50,361 nucleotides of DNA from Bacteroidales bacterium. GTDB lineage: Bacteria; Bacteroidota; Bacteroidia; Bacteroidales; UBA932. Below the pieces are notes generated by a model. That model was not told where the DNA came from. It did not search any database and saw only the letters and a program-made list of their open reading frames with translations. This document shows, in pieces, positions 6,905 to 15,232 of this stretch. How positions within the stretch are numbered: the stretch's first letter is position 1; the number at the start of each line of letters is the position of its first letter. A program made the position numbers and the translations under genes. The stretch lies in contig JAGCCX010000037.1 of the NCBI GenBank assembly GCA_017651465.1, positions 1 through 50,361 on the forward strand, read 5' to 3'.

Positions 6905-9514
6905 TCAGTTTTGGGCCGCCCCAACTTCTTCTTTGAGCTTACGCAGAAGGTCGAAGGCCTGAAGGGGCGTCATATTGTCAAGGTCGGCCTTTTCGAGTTG
7001 TTCTTTGACCGAGCTAAGCGTAGGGTCATCCAGCTGGAAGAAAGATAGTTGCACGCTGCCGTCCTCGGCGGTATCCTTGGACAGGGCGTCGGAGGTCTTC
7101 TCGCGCCGCTCAAGCTCGCGCATCGTCCTCTCGGCGGAGAGAATCACCTCCTGCGGCATTCCGGCCATACGGGCCACGTGGATACCGAAGCTGTGGGCGA
7201 CGCCTCCCCTCTCGAGCTTGCGCAGGAACACTACGTCGTGCCCCTCTTCCTTAACGGCTATATGCCAGTTATGGACGCGCGGGAAGCGGTTTTCCATATC
7301 GTTGAGCTCGTGGTAGTGGGTGGCGAAGAGGGTCTTGGCCCCGTGCCCTTTTTCGTGTACGTACTCTATGAGGGCGCGGGCGATGGACATACCGTCGTAG
7401 GTGGATGTTCCGCGCCCGATCTCGTCCATCAGCACCAGCGAGCGCTCGGAAAGATTGTGCATAATCATCGACGTCTCCAGCATCTCCACCATAAATGTGG
7501 ACTCCCCGCGGGAGATATTGTCGGTGGCGCCCACGCGCGTGAAGATTTTGTCGAATACGCCTATGCGGGCCTCGCGCGCCGGCACCCACGAGCCGCACTG
7601 GGCCATAAGCACTATGAGGGCCGTCTGGCGCAGCAGGGCCGATTTACCGGCCATATTGGGGCCCGTGAGCACCATTATCTGCTCGCGGCGGCTGTCCATC
7701 GATATATCGTTGGGCACATACTCCTCGCCCGGTCCCATCATGGTTTCGATAACCGGATGGCGGCCGGCCTTGATGTCGAACGAGAGGCTCTTGTCCATTA
7801 CGGGACGGCAGTATCCCCTTTCGATGGCCTGGAGCGCGAAGCCCTGGAGCACGTCGAGGGTCGATATGATGCGGCAGTTGGCCTGGATGTCCTTGATGCG
7901 CTTCTGCACATCGGCTACGAGCTTGGCATAAAGCTGCGACTCAAGGGCGTAGATGGAATCTTCGGCGGTGAGGATGCGGCTTTCGTACTCTTTGAGCTCC
8001 TCGGTGATGTAACGCTCTGCCGACACCAGGGTCTGCTTGCGTATCCACTCGGGCGGAACCTGGTCGCGGAAAGTGTTGCGGACCTCGATATAGTAGCCGA
8101 ATACGTTGTTATAGCCTATTTTAAGGGAGCTGATGCCGGTGCGCTCTATTTCCCGCTGCTGCATCTGAAGCAGATACTCTTTGCCGCCGCGCGAGATGGC
8201 GCGCAGTTCGTCCAGCTCTTTGCTGACACCGGCGGCGATGACGTCTCCCTTGCCCAGTTGCACGGCCGGATTCTCCGCCATTGTGCTGCGGATGCGCTCC
8301 AGCAGGGGGTCGGTGTCTTTGATGCCCTTGGCGAGTTTGTCAAGGGCGGGGATGGAGGTGCCGTCGCAGATGCTGCGCACAGGGGTCATCTGCCCGAGCG
8401 AACGGGCCAGCTGCATCATCTCCCGCGGGTTGATCTTGCCCGTGGCGGCGCGCGCTGTTATGCGGTCAAGGTCGCCTATATCCCCGATGCGGGTGCGGAT
8501 GTCCTGCAGGGCCTCTTCGTTGTCGAAGAAGAACTGCACCACGTCGTAGCGGCCGTTCAGGGTGGGAATATCGAGGATGGGGAGCGAGAACCATTCGCGC
8601 AGAAGACGGCTTCCCATTGGGGATGCGCAGCGGTCGAGCACGTCTACGAGGCTGGTTCCTTCGCTGCCGGCGTTGGACTGGAATATCTCGAGGTTGCGGA
8701 AGGTGAAGCGGTCCATCCACACAAAGCTGCCCTCGTCGATGCGTCCTATGCTGCAGATGTTCTTGAGCCCCTCGTGATGGGTCTGCTCAAGATAGTAGAT
8801 AAGGGCGCCGGCGGCCTGCACGGCCAGGGGATAACGGTCGATGGCAAAGCCCTTGAGGCTCTGGGTGCCCATCTGGCGGCAGAGCTTTTCGGTGGCGGTG
8901 TCCTGCACGAACGCCCACTCGTCAAGCGAGGTGATGTAAAAGTCGGGGAAGCGTTCTTTGACCCTGCGGTAGATGTCGCGCTGCACCACGAGTTCCTTGG
9001 GGCGGAAGCTGTAGAGGAGGGTAGAGATATAGTCGATGCCGCCCTGGGCTACTTTGAATGTGCCCGTGGAGGCGTCCAGGAAGGCGACCCCGCATTCCGG
9101 GCCGTCGAAGTTGAGGCCGGCGAGCCAGTTGTGTTCTTTGCCTTCGAGCATTGTTTCGCCGAAGGCAACGCCGGGGGTGAGTATTTCGGTGACTCCCCTC
9201 TTGACCAGTTTGGTCTGGGAGAGTTTGGGGTCTTCGAGCTGGTCGCAGATGGCGACTTTGAAGCCTGCGCGGACCAGTTTTGGAAGATAGGTGTCTATGG
9301 CGTGGTGGGGGAACCCGGCCATAGGGGTGTCTCCTTTGTCGCCGTTGGAGCGGCGGGTAAGAACGATGCCGAGTACTTTACTGAGAGTTACCGCATCGTC
9401 GGAGTAACACTCATAGAAGTCCCCGACCCGATATAGCAGCAGGGCCTCGGGATGCTGCGCCTTTATGGAGAAGTACTGCTTAAGCAGTGGGGTATCTTCC
9501 GCTGATTTTGCCAT
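6905..9514 (-). CDS. mutS: DNA mismatch repair protein MutS
   Basis: The 869-residue protein has normal MutS length. The mismatch-reading Phe-x-Glu motif appears in GDFYECYSD (F33, E35). The ATPase domain has Walker A GPNMAGKS (about 614-622), the ST-rich signature TDNISRGESTFMVEM, and Walker B/D-loop LVLMDEIGRGTSTYDG near 694. MutS binds mispairs and small loops in newly replicated DNA and recruits MutL. The frame extends upstream to 9616, but a TATATTTG promoter ends only 6 nt before the ATG at 9514, which also begins the conserved TPLLKQYFSIK block. The gene heads the operon running to yfhO. The mRNA is probably leaderless. Confidence 0.98.
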   Translation of the reverse strand: MAKSAEDTPLLKQYFSIKAQHPEALLLYRVGDFYECYSDDAVTLSKVLGIVLTRRSNGDKGDTPMAGFPHHAIDTYLPKLVRAGFKVAICDQLEDPKLSQTKLVKRGVTEILTPGVAFGETMLEGKEHNWLAGLNFDGPECGVAFLDASTGTFKVAQGGIDYISTLLYSFRPKELVVQRDIYRRVKERFPDFYITSLDEWAFVQDTATEKLCRQMGTQSLKGFAIDRYPLAVQAAGALIYYLEQTHHEGLKNICSIGRIDEGSFVWMDRFTFRNLEIFQSNAGSEGTSLVDVLDRCASPMGSRLLREWFSLPILDIPTLNGRYDVVQFFFDNEEALQDIRTRIGDIGDLDRITARAATGKINPREMMQLARSLGQMTPVRSICDGTSIPALDKLAKGIKDTDPLLERIRSTMAENPAVQLGKGDVIAAGVSKELDELRAISRGGKEYLLQMQQREIERTGISSLKIGYNNVFGYYIEVRNTFRDQVPPEWIRKQTLVSAERYITEELKEYESRILTAEDSIYALESQLYAKLVADVQKRIKDIQANCRIISTLDVLQGFALQAIERGYCRPVMDKSLSFDIKAGRHPVIETMMGPGEEYVPNDISMDSRREQIMVLTGPNMAGKSALLRQTALIVLMAQCGSWVPAREARIGVFDKIFTRVGATDNISRGESTFMVEMLETSMIMHNLSERSLVLMDEIGRGTSTYDGMSIARALIEYVHEKGHGAKTLFATHYHELNDMENRFPRVHNWHIAVKEEGHDVVFLRKLERGGVAHSFGIHVARMAGMPQEVILSAERTMRELERREKTSDALSKDTAEDGSVQLSFFQLDDPTLSSVKEQLEKADLDNMTPLQAFDLLRKLKEEVGAAQN

Positions 9515-9520
9515 AGCTTT

Positions 9521-9528
9521 CAAATATA
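9521..9528 (-). promoter_or_regulatory. -7 promoter element of mutS, next to the start codon
   Basis: The minus strand reads TATATTTG, with only 6 nt before the mutS ATG. Transcription in Bacteroidota usually begins a few bases after this box, so the message would start at or almost at the AUG. Confidence 0.65.
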
Positions 9529-9581
9529 GCGATTTTTGCCGAATTTGGCAAAACGCGGCCTCTCGCGGCCGCCTCATTGCT

Positions 9582-9663
9582 GTTTGGTGGTTTGAAGATG
9601 TGCGGGCAAACGGCATTCGGGGCCCTTTTTGCCGTTAGGCCACACAATGGACAACCACCAAAC
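9582..9663. repeat. REP-like nested palindrome on the 3' side of the RAYT gene
   Basis: An outer perfect inverted repeat, GTTTGGTGGTT (9582-9592) and AACCACCAAAC (9653-9663), encloses an inner imperfect stem. The inner stem starts with GGGCAAACGGC at 9604-9614 and pairs with GCCGTTAGGCC. Both motifs recur on the other side of the transposase gene. Confidence 0.75.
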
Positions 9664-9668
9664 GACGT

Positions 9669-10523
9669 TTATACTCTGTCAAGCAGGCGAGTGACTTCGA
9701 CATAGGACAGGCCCAGAACCCGGCATATTTGATGGGCGTCGGCACTTAAGCGGCGGCTTAGCTGTTTTACCAAGTCTGTAAGTTCTTCTTCTGCTAAATA
9801 GGTGAAGGACTTTTTAAAATATAGCGTGCGGCATAAATCTTTTGCCGCCTCCAGAACGACTTCATCTTTGAATGATGGAGCAACATTTCCCAGGACCAAC
9901 TTGGCTTTAGAAGAATTATGCAAGAAATACATCATTCTTGAAGGCGTTTTGAAAAGCCTCTGCACAAACTCTATGCATACATACGATTCCGGCAAGACAT
10001 AGCCATCTTCGCTTATTCGCCAGTCCTGAGATAATTTCACATTGCTTTTCAGCAATCGTATCTGCGCGCGGCAGGACAGGTCTCCGAGTCGCTTTCCATA
10101 AGGCCGGTTGTCGTTGAAGAAACAGGCTCCGGTTCCCCATTTATATCCACTCGCCTCCAAGCTTATCCTGGCCGCAACGCTATTCATCTGTATATATGCA
10201 ACCACTCTCTCCAGGGCCTCGTTCTCAAATGTTATTTCTCTGATATCTACTTTATTTCGAGACATAAACCGCTTGGTTCCATATTTTTGGCAGTAGTATT
10301 TACCATATAACGCTTTAAAAGCTGTGATAAACTCCCGAGCCTCGTCTTTGGAGCACAGAAGTAAAAAATGAACGTGATTGGACATCAGGATAAACGATAT
10401 TACTTTTATCTGTTTTGCGAACGAAATGACGGCAACATAATTCATCCCCACAACGTAATCCGATTTATCCCTGAACCATATCTTCCTTTCAAAGTGATCG
10501 GTTGTAATAAAAAAGAATCTCAT
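9669..10523 (-). CDS. REP-associated tyrosine transposase (RAYT, Y1_Tnp/HUH family)
   Basis: The 284-residue protein has the HUH metal-binding motif SNHVHFLLL (His50, His52) and the single catalytic tyrosine in AYIQMNSVAARI (Tyr110), the arrangement of the IS200/IS605-related RAYT proteins. The C-terminal 100 residues are helical and could bind DNA. Such enzymes cut single-stranded REP hairpins and are domesticated relatives of IS200 transposases. The gene is clearly more AT-rich than its neighbours, suggesting horizontal origin. It stands alone between mutS and the YeiH cluster and is flanked by palindromes sharing two motifs, as expected of a self-contained REP/RAYT unit. Its weak TTG/ATG context leaves the exact start uncertain. 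Confidence 0.88.
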   Translation of the reverse strand: MRFFFITTDHFERKIWFRDKSDYVVGMNYVAVISFAKQIKVISFILMSNHVHFLLLCSKDEAREFITAFKALYGKYYCQKYGTKRFMSRNKVDIREITFENEALERVVAYIQMNSVAARISLEASGYKWGTGACFFNDNRPYGKRLGDLSCRAQIRLLKSNVKLSQDWRISEDGYVLPESYVCIEFVQRLFKTPSRMMYFLHNSSKAKLVLGNVAPSFKDEVVLEAAKDLCRTLYFKKSFTYLAEEELTDLVKQLSRRLSADAHQICRVLGLSYVEVTRLLDRV

Positions 10524-10550
10524 AGTGTCTTTTGCTGGTTATATAATGTT

Positions 10551-10611
10551 TGGGCAAACGGCAATAACCGCCGAAAATGCTGTTTGCCCACTCCTGGCAG
10601 AACCACCAAAC
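10551..10611. repeat. REP-like palindrome on the 5' side of the RAYT gene
   Basis: GGGCAAACGGC (10552-10562) pairs with GCTGTTTGCCC (10579-10589), one wobble apart. AACCACCAAAC follows at 10601-10611. The left flank has the same two words in the same orientation. Confidence 0.75.
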
Positions 10612-10650
10612 GGCAGGCGGCCTGATGATTGACCCCAAAACTAAAGCAAA

Positions 10651-10691
10651 AATCCGCTCCCGGCAATGGCCAGAAGCAGATTTTGCGGATT
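10651..10691 (-). terminator. Intrinsic terminator of the YeiH operon
   Basis: AATCCGC (10651-10657) and GCGGATT (10685-10691) pair around an inner stem that is complete only with minus-strand G-U pairs. On the minus strand the hairpin runs into TTTTTGC. It lies just after the small membrane gene ending at 10714. Confidence 0.6.
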
Positions 10692-10713
10692 CTTTAAAAA
10701 TATTTTACGATTC

Positions 10714-11025
10714 TTATCGGTCCAGCCGCTTCCACAGCCGCCACATTAGGGCGCCCCAGCCAAGGAAGAGCAGGACGTACACCCAGAAGGGCAGGCGGGC
10801 GGTGAAGGTATCCCAGTTAAGGGTGTTCTGGTAGTCGGGAATGTCGGCGTAGTAATAGGCTCCGGCGCCAAAGTCAAGGTCGGGGTTAAGGCCCAAGCCG
10901 TGGACCATTATATACACGGCCGCGCCAAGCACCAGAGCACCGACCACCAGCGCCGCAAGGCTCCCCGCCGACAGTTTACGACGAGTCTTAACTTCACTTA
11001 CGTGACCTGATGGGTTCCCGGCCAT
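10714..11025 (-). CDS. Small two-helix membrane protein next to the YeiH transporter
   Basis: The 103-residue protein has a hydrophilic N-terminal 20 residues and two clear membrane helices (about 19-43 and 80-97). Between them lies a polar, aromatic stretch (AYYYADIPDYQNTLNW) that would face the periplasm if the N-terminus is inside. I do not recognise the family. The ATG overlaps the transporter stop by one base (TAATG), so the protein is probably made together with the transporter and may be an accessory subunit. That role is inferred from the coupling only. Confidence 0.75.
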   Translation of the reverse strand: MAGNPSGHVSEVKTRRKLSAGSLAALVVGALVLGAAVYIMVHGLGLNPDLDFGAGAYYYADIPDYQNTLNWDTFTARLPFWVYVLLFLGWGALMWRLWKRLDR

Positions 11026-12374
11026 TAGTCAAGCGCAGGGATGGGGAACACGGCCCCGGAGAGCAGGAACCACACCATAGCGAAGGTGAGGACGATATTG
11101 AAAGTCTGCCCCACAATATAGAGCCACAGCGGCTTGCCACCCTTCATCTGGCGGGCGATATCGCGGAAGTTGGTGTCCAGGCCGATACTTACGAACGCCA
11201 GCACGAAACACCAGTTCTTGTACTGATCCAGCACGCCGTTGACGGCCTTCACCTGGTCGGCGCCGGCAAGGGGCAGTATAATGAAAGATGCCACCAGCGA
11301 GGCCACGAAGAAACCGATAATGAACTTGGGGAAACGAGTCCAGATCTCTCCCGCGCCCACTTTCTGCCCGCTTTTCTTATCCACGCGCGTAGCGAAGAAC
11401 AGGGCCACGAAGAAGGCGATAAAGCCGATCAGGATGTTCTGAATCATCTTCACCAGCACGGCTGCCTTCTCGGCCTCGCCGCCCAGGACGGAACCCGCCA
11501 CGGCCACGGCGCCGGTGCTGTCAACCGTGCCGCCGATGAGCGCGCCACCCATAATGGGCGACATACTGCAGGCCTTGATGATAACGGGTTCGAGCACCAT
11601 CATCAGGACAGTAAATATGATGGAGATCGAGATGGTCATAGTAAGGTCGTCTTTCTTGCAGCCCGACGCGGCTCCGGAGGCGATGGCGGCGGAAGTACCG
11701 CAAACGCTCGTAGCGGACGCCATAGTAATGATGAGCGGCTTATTGTCTATCTTGAGCACCTTGGTGCCGAACCACCACATAAACAGAATCACTATCGGAG
11801 TCACCACCCAGGCTATTCCAAGGCCGTACAGGCCGAACTTGGCAATGTTGGAGAACAGCACCGAGAAACCCATTATCACGAGGCCCGTCTTGATGTAGAA
11901 TTCGGTACGGACCGCGGGTTTGAGCCACCCGGGCGTGCCTATCGTATTGGAGATCAGCATACCCACGATTAACGCCCAGAACGCCCACTCGAGATAGCGG
12001 TTAAGGGTGAATTCGGCGCTGATAAGGCGCACCACCACCGACAGGAGGAACACAACTATGAATGCCGGGATGAACTTCGAAACCTTTCCGCCGGTAAGCT
12101 TTGCCCCCACCGTGAAAAGCACTCCGAGCACTACCGCTGTAAGGAGCATCTTGAGCCAGAACGCTCCGGAAGCGAGCTGCTCTCCCAAAGGAACAATCTT
12201 GGCGGCAGCGGCACCGGTGACGGTCTCGCCCCAGGTCCAGGTCTTGAATTTAAGTGCTGCAAAATCGAAACTTCCCGTAAGGACGGCAACAAGAGCCACC
12301 GCAATAATGATAAACCCTATCCACACCGCGAGCCAGTCTTCGGTATGCAGGAGCTTTGAAGAATTCTTGGACAT
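11025..12374 (-). CDS. YeiH/UPF0324 family putative sulfate exporter-type transporter
   Basis: The 449-residue polytopic membrane protein has roughly 11-12 membrane helices. Characteristic conserved stretches are NRYLEWAFWALIVGMLISN, a Ser/Ala-rich ASATSVCGTSAAIA and GGALIGGTVDSTGAVAVAGSVLG. This is the Cons_hypoth698 family (PF03601), often annotated as putative sulfate exporter; transport by this subfamily has not been firmly shown. A longer open frame reaches 12602, but the promoter TATCTTTG at 12401-12408 lies inside that extension, so the start is the ATG at 12374. It is co-translated with the following small membrane gene and shares a divergent intergenic region with yraN. Confidence 0.88.
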   Translation of the reverse strand: MSKNSSKLLHTEDWLAVWIGFIIIAVALVAVLTGSFDFAALKFKTWTWGETVTGAAAAKIVPLGEQLASGAFWLKMLLTAVVLGVLFTVGAKLTGGKVSKFIPAFIVVFLLSVVVRLISAEFTLNRYLEWAFWALIVGMLISNTIGTPGWLKPAVRTEFYIKTGLVIMGFSVLFSNIAKFGLYGLGIAWVVTPIVILFMWWFGTKVLKIDNKPLIITMASATSVCGTSAAIASGAASGCKKDDLTMTISISIIFTVLMMVLEPVIIKACSMSPIMGGALIGGTVDSTGAVAVAGSVLGGEAEKAAVLVKMIQNILIGFIAFFVALFFATRVDKKSGQKVGAGEIWTRFPKFIIGFFVASLVASFIILPLAGADQVKAVNGVLDQYKNWCFVLAFVSIGLDTNFRDIARQMKGGKPLWLYIVGQTFNIVLTFAMVWFLLSGAVFPIPALD

Positions 12375-12400
12375 ATCAAATAGTTTATGATTTCGAAGTC

Positions 12401-12408
12401 CAAAGATA
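12401..12408 (-). promoter_or_regulatory. -7 promoter element of the YeiH gene
   Basis: The minus strand reads TATCTTTG, 26 nt upstream of the ATG at 12374. It sits back to back with the likely yraN promoter. Confidence 0.65.
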
Positions 12409-12421
12409 CAAAAATTATTTG

Positions 12422-12429
12422 CATCTTTG
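12422..12429 (+). promoter_or_regulatory. Probable -7 promoter element of yraN
   Basis: The plus strand reads CATCTTTG, one mismatch from TAnnTTTG, 23 nt upstream of the yraN ATG at 12453. It is divergent from the YeiH promoter 13 bp away. Confidence 0.45.
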
Positions 12430-12452
12430 CCCCGAAGACCAAATGTGAAACT

Positions 12453-12836
12453 ATGAAAACCAAAAAACAAATCGTCGGCTCCCGGGGCGAAGAAGAAGCC
12501 TGCCTCTGGCTCATAGGGCAGGGACACCGTATCCTGCGGCGCAACTGGAGAGCCTCTCATCTGGAACTGGACATCATTACCATACGCGGGCGCACCATCC
12601 ACATCGTGGAGGTAAAAACACGCAGCGGAGATACTCCGGTGGCCCCCGAAAGCAAGGTCGATTATCTCAAGCGGCAGCGCCTGGTGCGGGCGGCGGGCGC
12701 ATTTATGAACGACAGCCTCCGCGGTTCGCTTCCCGCAGATGTCGAAGTACAGTTTGATGTGCTTACGGTGGTGTTTGAAGAGCCGGGGCCCCGCATCCAG
12801 TACTTTCCCCAGGCCTTTATCCCGATGTATTTCTGA
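12453..12836 (+). CDS. yraN: YraN/UPF0102 family nuclease-fold protein
   Basis: The 127-residue protein has the restriction-endonuclease-like core of the UPF0102 family. Glu13-Glu15 follow the conserved GSRGE start. LELDIITIRG supplies Asp40, and HIVEVKTRSG supplies the E53-x-K55 half of the PD-(D/E)XK site. Family members are small, cytoplasmic and often predicted Holliday-junction-resolvase-like; the biological role is unproven. The first ATG of the frame (12387) lies before the promoter, so I start at 12453. One of only two plus-strand genes left of 27.4 kb. It converges with the lipoprotein gene at 12853, with no clear terminator between them. Confidence 0.92.
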   Translation: MKTKKQIVGSRGEEEACLWLIGQGHRILRRNWRASHLELDIITIRGRTIHIVEVKTRSGDTPVAPESKVDYLKRQRLVRAAGAFMNDSLRGSLPADVEVQFDVLTVVFEEPGPRIQYFPQAFIPMYF

Positions 12837-12852
12837 CGGCCCGCCGAGAACC

Positions 12853-13305
12853 CTACCTTACAAAATCCACGTCCTCGATGGAGGTAAAACCGGAAGAAGG
12901 ATAATAACCGACGACGAAGTTGTCAAAATGAATCGACTTTTGGTCCGAAGATATTATTCCTGTGCTCGACACCTCCAGTTCTTCACCCTGTTCACTCTTA
13001 TACGGGAAATGAAAATATAGCTCCGGGAAGCTATAGTCGGGAAAAATAAAGGCTTTTACGATGCCTTTGGTCGACACTCCGTCAACCTTGTACTCGTAGC
13101 CCATAGTGTAGCCCAAGGCTGAAAACCGGAGGTTGATACTTCCTTGTTCTATCGTGCCGGAACTCTGCCCGTCCGAGCATACTTTCCCGGCAAGATCTGC
13201 CGTCCAGGCAGTGTATTTGAGCCAGTTGGAGGTAGTCGTATCGGCACTGCAGCCGGCCAGGGCCAGGGCGCAGGCAAAAGCCACAAGGAGAAGTATTCTT
13301 TTCAT
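12853..13305 (-). CDS. Small lipoprotein of unknown function
   Basis: The 150-residue protein starts with a lipoprotein signal peptide ending in LALAGC (Cys19), so the mature protein is lipid-anchored in the envelope. The mature part is mainly beta-prone and polar, with alternating hydrophobics that could form a small lipocalin- or calycin-like barrel, as many Bacteroidota lipoproteins do. I see no motif that names a family. It lies 19 bp downstream of the NSS transporter gene, but a promoter-like TATATTTA ends 5 nt before its ATG, so it may have its own nearly leaderless transcript. Confidence 0.8.
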   Translation of the reverse strand: MKRILLLVAFACALALAGCSADTTTSNWLKYTAWTADLAGKVCSDGQSSGTIEQGSINLRFSALGYTMGYEYKVDGVSTKGIVKAFIFPDYSFPELYFHFPYKSEQGEELEVSSTGIISSDQKSIHFDNFVVGYYPSSGFTSIEDVDFVR

Positions 13306-13310
13306 AGCCG

Positions 13311-13318
13311 TAAATATA
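13311..13318 (-). promoter_or_regulatory. Promoter-like element just before the lipoprotein start
   Basis: The minus strand reads TATATTTA (consensus TAnnTTTG, one mismatch), with 5 nt to the ATG at 13305. Confidence 0.4.
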
Positions 13319-13324
13319 CAAATA

Positions 13325-14665
13325 TTATAGCAGATTGCTTATAAAAATGATGAGGATTGCCGGAGGGACTACCCAGCGTATCATAAAGTAAAATACCTTG
13401 AAAAGCGGTCCGTTCAGCTCTTCCTGCACATCGGCTTTCTTCATACGCCAGCCCACAAACAGGGCGAACACAAGCGCTCCGAGCGTCATAAGGATATTGG
13501 AGCACAAAAAGTCGCAGATGTCAAAAATCGTAAGGCCGAAAAGGGTCGCGCCCTTGAGGCTTCCGAACGACAGCGCGCAAGGCACTCCGAGGGCGATACC
13601 CGGAACCACAAACAGGAGCATCGCCATCCAGCGCTTGCACTTGTACTGCTCCACGGCGTGCTCCACGCACACGTCCAGCATCGATATCGAAGAAGTAAGG
13701 GCGGCCATCAGGATGGCAAGGAAGAAGGCGGTAGTAACCACGGCGCTCAGCACCGGCGTCTCAACGCCCATACTGGCAAAAATATACGGCAGGGTCTCGT
13801 ACACCAGCGCCGGGCCCACTCCCGGCTCCAGCCCCGAGGCGAACACCGCCGGCATAATGGCCAGGGCCGAAATGATGGCAAAGAACGTATCTGAAACCGA
13901 GGTCCAGACTCCCGCCCGCAGAATTCGTTCGTCCTTCTTCATAAAAGAAGAATAGATAAGCACGGCACCCACACCCAGCGACATCGAGAAGAACGCCTGC
14001 CCGAGAGCGCAAGCCCAGCCCGATGCGTCCAGTTTAGAGAAGTCGGGCTCGATGATGTACTTGACACCTCCTCCCGAGCCGGGGAGCGAAAGCGAATAAA
14101 CCACCAGGGCTATCATCAGTACGAACAAGATGGGAATAGTAATCTTGGTGAATTTTTCTATTCCTTTCTTGATGCCGCCCAGCACAATTAGGGCCGTAGC
14201 CATCAGGAACAGCAAGAATCCGGTTATAGATTCCAGCGGGGAAGAGGCCATTTTGGAGAAGATGCCCACGGCCTCGTCGGGCCTGCCGGGAGCGAGTCCG
14301 CCAGAGAGCGAGCGCACCAGAAAGTCGAGCGACCATCCTCCCACCACGCTGTAGTAAGACATTATAACAAAGCAGGCAAGAATGCTGATACCGCCGGCCC
14401 ACTTCCATTTGCTGCCCGGCGCAAGCTTCTCAAAAGAGCCGTACACGCCGCTGCGGGCCCGTTTTCCGATAACGGCCTCACACAAAAAACAAGGCAGTGC
14501 GATGAATGCGCTACAAACGATATAGGCAATGATGAACGCTCCGCCGCCGTGCTCTCCGACCATATACGGGAAACGCCAAATATTGCCGAGCCCGATTGCC
14601 GAGCCGGCCATTGCCATTATGAAAGTGAGAGAGCTTCCGAATTGCTCTCGCTTGGAAGGTACCAT
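13325..14665 (-). CDS. Neurotransmitter:sodium symporter family transporter
   Basis: The 446-residue membrane protein with about 11-12 helices begins with the hallmark helix 1 of the NSS family: TFIMAMAGSAIGLGNIWRFPY (about residues 14-34). In this helix the unwound GSAIGLGN segment binds sodium and the amino-acid substrate. GGGAFIIAY and the long FSMSLGVGAVLIYSSF helix also fit LeuT-type symporters. It would import an amino acid or related compound with sodium at the inner membrane; the substrate cannot be told. It has its own promoter 20 nt upstream. Confidence 0.93.
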   Translation of the reverse strand: MVPSKREQFGSSLTFIMAMAGSAIGLGNIWRFPYMVGEHGGGAFIIAYIVCSAFIALPCFLCEAVIGKRARSGVYGSFEKLAPGSKWKWAGGISILACFVIMSYYSVVGGWSLDFLVRSLSGGLAPGRPDEAVGIFSKMASSPLESITGFLLFLMATALIVLGGIKKGIEKFTKITIPILFVLMIALVVYSLSLPGSGGGVKYIIEPDFSKLDASGWACALGQAFFSMSLGVGAVLIYSSFMKKDERILRAGVWTSVSDTFFAIISALAIMPAVFASGLEPGVGPALVYETLPYIFASMGVETPVLSAVVTTAFFLAILMAALTSSISMLDVCVEHAVEQYKCKRWMAMLLFVVPGIALGVPCALSFGSLKGATLFGLTIFDICDFLCSNILMTLGALVFALFVGWRMKKADVQEELNGPLFKVFYFMIRWVVPPAILIIFISNLL

Positions 14666-14685
14666 CTAACTAACTAATTACCTTC

Positions 14686-14693
14686 CAAAGATA
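14686..14693 (-). promoter_or_regulatory. -7 promoter element of the NSS transporter gene
   Basis: The minus strand reads TATCTTTG, ending 20 nt before the ATG at 14665. Confidence 0.65.
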
Positions 14694-14704
14694 CGCTTTT
14701 TTAT

Positions 14705-15232
14705 TTATTTCTCGTACACAACGAACTCAAATGTGTATCCGGTGTCGGGATCGGTGTGCGTTTCGGACGTGCTCACGCGGTGCCAGACGGCCGGATCGAT
14801 GGGCGGGAAGAACACATCGGCACCCTCGACCACGGTATGCACGTGAGTGATGTACAGGCGGTCCATCTCGGGCAGCGCGGCGCGGTAAACCGACGCCCCT
14901 CCCATCACAAAGCACTTGTCTTTGCCTGTGGCCTCGGCCTCCTTGTAGGCCTCCTCGAAAGAATACACGCAGCAGACCTCCGGGATGGGGTCGCCGCCCA
15001 GGTTGAGCACGATGTTCTTGCGGCCCTTGAGCGGACGGAAAGGCAGCGAGAAATAGGTGGTGCGGCCCATAATGACCGGATAACCGTGCGTCACCGACTT
15101 GAAGTATTTCAGATCTTCGGGAATATGCCAGGGAAGGTCACCTTTTACGCCTATTCCGTTGTTGTCGGCTATTGCGACAATAAGACACTTGAGCATTGCG
15201 GATGGATGTTTTATGGTGAAAGTGTGCCTCAT
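14705..15232 (-). CDS. folA: Dihydrofolate reductase
   Basis: The enzyme reduces dihydrofolate to tetrahydrofolate with NADPH. The motifs are in order: [24 protein letters not shown] (Met20-loop region with the PWHxPED core), [12 protein letters not shown], and [13 protein letters not shown] (NADPH-binding GGxxxY). It pairs with thyA, whose reaction makes dihydrofolate. The ATG at 15232 overlaps the thyA stop as ATGA and gives 175 residues. An internal ATG at 15196 gives 163 residues and starts exactly where most family members do. Overlapping starts are common here, so I keep 15232, but 15196 is a real alternative. Confidence 0.96.
   Translation of the reverse strand: MRHTFTIKHPSAMLKCLIVAIADNNGIGVKGDLPWHIPEDLKYFKSVTHGYPVIMGRTTYFSLPFRPLKGRKNIVLNLGGDPIPEVCCVYSFEEAYKEAEATGKDKCFVMGGASVYRAALPEMDRLYITHVHTVVEGADVFFPPIDPAVWHRVSTSETHTDPDTGYTFEFVVYEK

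Larger units (their letters stand above)
9582..10611. mobile_element. RAYT gene with flanking REP-like palindromes (REPtron-like unit)
   Basis: The unit consists of the transposase gene plus the left (9582-9663) and right (10551-10611) palindromes that share GGGCAAACGGC and AACCACCAAAC. No terminal inverted repeat or target duplication typical of DDE insertion sequences is visible, which agrees with a single-strand HUH mechanism. The boundaries are set by the shared motifs and are approximate. Confidence 0.65.

Noticed and set aside
7049-9436. 795-codon open frame on the plus strand, opposite mutS
   Set aside because: It mirrors mutS codon structure in a high-GC gene, has no recognisable domain, and mutS on the other strand is complete and certain.
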